Shown one piece after another: positions 60,022-64,000 of a DNA stretch of 64,000 nt; the stretch's first letter is position 1, and each line of letters begins with the position of its first letter. The notes under the pieces were generated by a model, which was not told where the DNA came from, searched no databases, and was given only the letters and a program-made list of their open reading frames with translations. This DNA comes from Agelas oroides (lineage: Eukaryota > Porifera > Demospongiae > Agelasida > Agelasidae): positions 4,497,792 to 4,561,791 of the forward strand of contig OX422186.1 in assembly GCA_949130485.1 (NCBI GenBank), written 5' to 3'. The translations under genes and the position numbers were made by a program.

Positions 60022-62799
60022 TAGCCCAGCCCAGCACTCGAAGCACCTGGCCACGGTCACCAACTAGGCTAGGCATACGGCCGCAACATATGATTTTTTT
60101 TTTTGTTTTTAGTGGATCTAAGCTTGTCTTCAAAGTTCCGATCACCGCATGAGGGGTTCCGCCAGGCCACATCTTAACTAACTTAATGATTTAATTGGAA
60201 TAGTTGAGCCCGTTTGGGCCATCACAGGTACATGAGCATGGTAGTAGCTATACTAGTACAGCACAGATGTAGTACAGATACAGCACTCGATACAAACTGG
60301 GTAATTGAATAATTATGACTACCATGACATGGTTATTGATGGTTAAGGGGGGCCGAGTTTGGGGGTTATAGGGGTCCAGGTTCATGGGGACTTCCACCGT
60401 AAACCAGTTCCTTCCTCCTCTGCCACCACTTCCTCAATTCCTCCATAACACACTCATCCACTCTATCTCCCACTTCCCTCTCCAAACTATTTACACTCCT
60501 CCCCAACAGCAGTGCCATCTTTCCCTCATCCCCCACCCTTCCATACTCATCTATCCACTCTTGTGTTCCTTCCATCTGCCTTATCTTCTCTAGCAAGTCC
60601 TGCCTCTCCCACCTAAACTCCTCGCATCTCACCAGAAAGTGTTCCACATCCTCTACTTCGCAACTGTTACACAACACGCACCTTTCATCATCACACATCC
60701 TACACCGCTTTTTGTCCTCGAAGAGGCCTGCTGATCCTGTTCTCAGCCTAAACCGGAGCCTTACCCCTTCCTGACCTACCAAAGACCTTGTGTACTCCTC
60801 CAATCCTGCCTCTTCCTTCACCATCTGATACCACTTTAGGCTACTTTTTCCTTCTATTTCTTCCATCCAGTCCCTGCAGTTTTTCTCATGAACCCTCTCT
60901 TTCCATTCCTTTGCTGACCCTGTCTCACTACCTTCCAACCCATACTTCCTTAACAACAGATCATACTCACTCTGCCAGCTAACACTTCCACAATCCTGCA
61001 TCTTCTCCATTATCATTTTGACCAACCTACTGTCATCAAGCCTCTCCACCCTCCTTCCATAGAGCACCTTCTTCTCTTCCCTCCTTTCCTCTAGCTTCTT
61101 CCACCCTAGGTCTCCTCGTACTGCTACTCCTGCCACAGACCTGCTTGCTCCAAGTAGCTTCCTGCCAACCCTGTCTTGGACAGCTTCTAACCGCTTGCTG
61201 GCTACCTTTCCTCCTGTCCACCATACACTTGCTGCATGTTCAATGCTTGGACGAGCCAGAAGTTCCCATACCAACCTTCCTCGTTCTACCTCTATCTGGC
61301 CATTAACTCGACTCATCCACTCGGTCCTTCCTGCCCACTCCTCAGCCTTCTCCCTCATTCTCTCCATTTGCACATTCCCTCTCATCTTCCGATCCAGCCA
61401 AACACCTAGGTATTTGAATGTTATCACTTCTTCCATTTGCTCTCCGTTAATCGACCAGCTCTCTTCACTATTTGCTCCAACTACCATCGTTTTGCTCTTC
61501 CGTGCATTGAAACGAAACCTCCACTCCTGTGCATAGTGACCCACCACATCCAGCATTTCCTGCAATTCATCACCTGTCTCTGCTAACAGTACAATGTCAT
61601 CCGCATACATCAGACCTCCACACCAAATTCCATCCATTATCACTCCCAACCCCTTTTCTTCCAACTGCTTCATCATGTCCATTACGTATATGCTGTATAA
61701 CAGCGGTGACAATGGGCAACCTTGGCGTAACCCTGTTTCAACCGGAAACCATCTTGACTGTTCCCCTTCCAACACCACACTTGCTTCAACCCCTTTATAC
61801 AATCCTCTACAGATGCGGACAAACTTCTCCTCTACCCCGTACTGCTGCATTTTCCTCCACAACCCATCACGCCAGACTGTATCATACGCCTTGCTTACAT
61901 CCAGAAATGCCATGTATGTCCCCTTCTTTTCTTTCCTCCTCAGCTCACACACACCCCTCAGAATCAATATCTGGTCAGCACACCTCCTCTCAGATCTAAA
62001 TCCTCCCTGGGCCTCTGTTAAGATCTCTTCTTCAGCAAATGTGCCCAGCCTCCTTGAAAGCAGCTTTGCCAACACCTTAGCCACACAACTTCCCAATGCA
62101 ATTCCTCTATAATTGCTCGCTGTCTCTGGGTCCCCATCCTTGTAAAGTGGCACTACGTAGCTCCTCCTCCAGTCCTTCGGGCAACATGCTTGCTGTACAA
62201 CAAGGTTGAACAACTGCACCATAGTCACCACCATCCTCGTACCACCATACATCATCATCTCATTGGGAATACCATCTGGTCCAGTGGCTTTATCCCTCTT
62301 CAACGGTTTCAGGATTCCAACCACTTCATCAAATGTCACCATCTCACATATGTCTGACCGTACTTCACTACCCTCCATTCTGTCTTCTTCCATAGTACTT
62401 TCACTCTCTTTCCTTCTTCCCAACTCCTCCCAATGCTTGGCTAGTTCCTCTACCACTTCCTCCTGGTTTTCCACTACTCGTCCCATCTTGCTCGTCAATC
62501 TTGGTATGCCCCTTCTCTTCCTTTTTCTTCTAACAAGGTCTGACCAGAATAGTTTACTGCTGGCTCCCCCCTGTTCCCTAATTTTCTTCAAGGTCTTTCT
62601 CCTCATCTCCTTCTTCTTCTATAAACTGATTATTGGATGTCAATGCCGACAGGAAATGGGAAAAATCCCCAATTTTACAGACAGTGAACGGATGAAGACT
62701 CCCAAAACTGACTATTCGCTACAATTTTAACAAGACAAAGAAGTTTATCAGCTTGGATTCCAGGTTGACGACCTTGAAAGTAATAGGGTTCTCTGCCAC
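60022..62799 (-). mobile_element. 5'-truncated non-LTR retrotransposon (LINE)
   Basis: The insertion lies within the 72-bp array. CTTAAACAG, part of the constant box, stands on both sides (60013-60021 and 62800-62808), a 9-bp duplication; taking out the element and one copy restores monomer phase. In element orientation it holds about 190 bp before the ORF, the reverse transcriptase ORF (60366-62606) and a 3' untranslated region of about 340 bp. That region has an A-rich tract (around 60091-60102), followed by about 70 bp that ends GCTGGGCTGGGCTA without a terminal poly(A). No apurinic endonuclease domain is present, as expected from 5' truncation. Clade is undetermined. Confidence 0.9.
60366..62606 (-). 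CDS. Reverse transcriptase ORF of a LINE, 5'-truncated
   Basis: This 746-residue ORF encodes an RNA-dependent DNA polymerase that would copy the element's RNA at a nicked target. Residues 1-90 look like the linker that normally joins the endonuclease to the polymerase. The fingers region has KATGPDGIPNE (106-116) and NYRGIAL (165-171). Motif A is FLDVSKAYDTV (234-244, catalytic D236), motif B GLRQGCPLSP (292-301) and motif C YADD (334-337, both catalytic aspartates present). Thumb and connection regions follow. Near the C terminus is a Cys/His cluster (C635, C638, C643, C646, C649, H656, C661), as in zinc-binding ends of LINE polymerases. The frame is fully open, so the insertion is young, but the missing endonuclease makes independent mobility unlikely. 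The annotated Met is simply the first in the truncated frame; the natural protein would start upstream. Confidence 0.93.
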   Translation of the reverse strand: MRRKTLKKIREQGGASSKLFWSDLVRRKRKRRGIPRLTSKMGRVVENQEEVVEELAKHWEELGRRKESESTMEEDRMEGSEVRSDICEMVTFDEVVGILKPLKRDKATGPDGIPNEMMMYGGTRMVVTMVQLFNLVVQQACCPKDWRRSYVVPLYKDGDPETASNYRGIALGSCVAKVLAKLLSRRLGTFAEEEILTEAQGGFRSERRCADQILILRGVCELRRKEKKGTYMAFLDVSKAYDTVWRDGLWRKMQQYGVEEKFVRICRGLYKGVEASVVLEGEQSRWFPVETGLRQGCPLSPLLYSIYVMDMMKQLEEKGLGVIMDGIWCGGLMYADDIVLLAETGDELQEMLDVVGHYAQEWRFRFNARKSKTMVVGANSEESWSINGEQMEEVITFKYLGVWLDRKMRGNVQMERMREKAEEWAGRTEWMSRVNGQIEVERGRLVWELLARPSIEHAASVWWTGGKVASKRLEAVQDRVGRKLLGASRSVAGVAVRGDLGWKKLEERREEKKVLYGRRVERLDDSRLVKMIMEKMQDCGSVSWQSEYDLLLRKYGLEGSETGSAKEWKERVHEKNCRDWMEEIEGKSSLKWYQMVKEEAGLEEYTRSLVGQEGVRLRFRLRTGSAGLFEDKKRCRMCDDERCVLCNSCEVEDVEHFLVRCEEFRWERQDLLEKIRQMEGTQEWIDEYGRVGDEGKMALLLGRSVNSLEREVGDRVDECVMEELRKWWQRRKELVYGGSPHEPGPL

Positions 62800-64000
62800 C
62801 TTAAACAGGCCTGTACGAGTTACTCAGCACCTCCACAGTGTTGAAAACTGCTTTCTCGATCTTTGCTGGCACTGAAATGCGTTTGCACGGGCTTCACAAG
62901 GCATTTACAGTGGTTAAAATGGCTTTGCCGGACCTTCCTGGCACTTAAAAAGGCTTGCACGAGTTACTCAGCACCTCCACAGTGATGAAAACTGCTTTCT
63001 CAATCTTTCATGGCAATTAATATAAACAGGGTTGCACGAGCTTCTCAATAGTTTCAGAGTTGTGAAAACTGTTTTTCTTGTCTTTCCTGACACGTAAACA
63101 GGCCTACACGTGTTTCACAAGGCCTCTACTGTGGTTAAAATGGTTCTTGTAGGACCGTCCCGGCACTTAAACAGGATTGTACGAGCTACTCAGCACCTCC
63201 ACAGTGATGAAAACTGCTTTCTCCATCTTTCCTCGTACTTAAACAGGCTTGCAAGAGTTTCAAAAGACTTTCAGAGTGGTGAGAACTGCATTCTCCGTCT
63301 TTCCTGGTACCCAAACAGGCATGCAAGTGCTTCACAGGACCTCCACTGTGGTGTAAATGGCTTTGTCGGACCTTCCCGGAACTTAAACAGGCCTGTACGG
63401 GTTATTCAGCACCTCCACTGGGTTGAAAACTGCTTTCTCGATCTTTCCTGACACCAAAATGTGCTTGCACGAGCATCACAAGACCTCTACAGTGGTTGAA
63501 ACGGCTTTGTCTGACCTTCACGGCACTTAAACAGGCTTGCACGCGTTAGTCAGCCACTCCACAGTGATGAAAACTGCTTCCTCGATCTTTCCTCGCACCT
63601 AAACAGGCCTGCACGAGCTTCACAAGACCTCAAGAGCGTTGCAAACTGCATTCTCCGCCTTTCCTGTCACTTAAACAGGCCTGCAGGTGCTTCACAGGAC
63701 CACCACTGTGGTGAAAATGGCTTTGCCGGACCGTCCCGGCAGTTAAACAGGCTGGCACGCGTTACTCAGCACAACCACTGTGTTGAAAACTGCTTTCTCG
63801 ATCTTTCCTCGCCCTTAAACAGGCCTGCACGAGCTTCACAAGACTTCCAGAGTGGTGAAAACTGCATTCTCCGTCTGTCGTGGCGCTTAAACAGGCCTGC
63901 AGGTGCTTCACAAGACCTCCACTGTGGTGAACATGGCTTTGTCCCTGCACTTAAACAGGCCAGTACGAGTTACTCAGCACCTCCACTGCGTCCAAACCTG
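62800..64000 (+). repeat. 72-bp satellite array, block 5 (forward)
   Basis: The satellite resumes at the right-hand duplication of the LINE and runs off the window end, about 16.5 monomers. Some monomers are disturbed (a 4-bp insertion giving AATTAATATAAACAGG near 63017). The last monomers (63830-64000) resemble those at 8500-8680: both carry CCGTCTGTCGTGGCGC and the same shortened TGGCTTTGTCCCTGCAC junction. Confidence 0.95.

Noticed and set aside
61195-62112. 113- to 172-codon plus-strand ORFs opposite the reverse transcriptase
   Set aside because: They are antisense shadows of the LINE ORF, with low-complexity composition produced by its codon use.
1-64000. LTR retrotransposon or endogenous retrovirus remnants
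   Set aside because: I saw no long direct terminal repeats, primer-binding site, protease or integrase signature. The only polymerase is of the non-LTR type.

Overview
This 64 kb window looks like eukaryotic, repeat-dominated DNA. I found no cellular protein-coding gene, tRNA or rRNA. An invertebrate animal genome is likely, and a sponge is my best guess, because of the mix of a vertically decaying LINE, many foldback/MITE DNA transposons and complex satellites. The organism call is an inference with low confidence.

About 42 kb (roughly two thirds) is one satellite family with a 72-bp monomer. It has two alternating monomer classes that share an almost constant box, CTTAAACAGGCYTGCACG. Monomers are grouped into several local higher-order repeats (HORs): 432 bp (6-mer) at 201-1496, 216 bp (3-mer) at 40465-41112, 575 bp (8-mer minus one base) at 50011-51160, and a 2592-bp (36-mer) super-unit at 14331-19515. 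Orientation is not uniform: forward at 1-8908, reversed at 13254-25374, two short flips at 25375-26003, a flipped remnant pair at 35373-35893, then forward from 39340 to the end.

Between the two oppositely oriented arms (8909-12680) sits an unrelated satellite with a 186-bp unit. It is itself interrupted by a CACTA-like foldback MITE (10065-10503) and a MITE with 9-bp target-site duplications (11934-12244). From 26004 to 39339 lies a 13 kb graveyard of short DNA transposons: inverted-repeat foldback elements, hairpin MITEs, two copies each of at least three dispersed families, and one very clean foldback element (37394-38315) with an 8-bp duplication and an empty-site paralogue in the same window.

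The forward satellite block is interrupted by a 1970-bp hAT-like non-autonomous transposon (45552-47521) and a 5'-truncated LINE (60022-62799). The LINE carries the only convincing coding sequence, a 746-residue reverse transcriptase ORF on the minus strand. Removing each insertion plus one duplication restores the monomer phase, so the satellite predates these insertions.

Most open reading frames here are by-products of repeat units whose lengths are multiples of three (72, 186 and 150 bp), not evidence of proteins. The region would fit a centromeric, pericentromeric or subtelomeric heterochromatin block; the sequence alone cannot say which.
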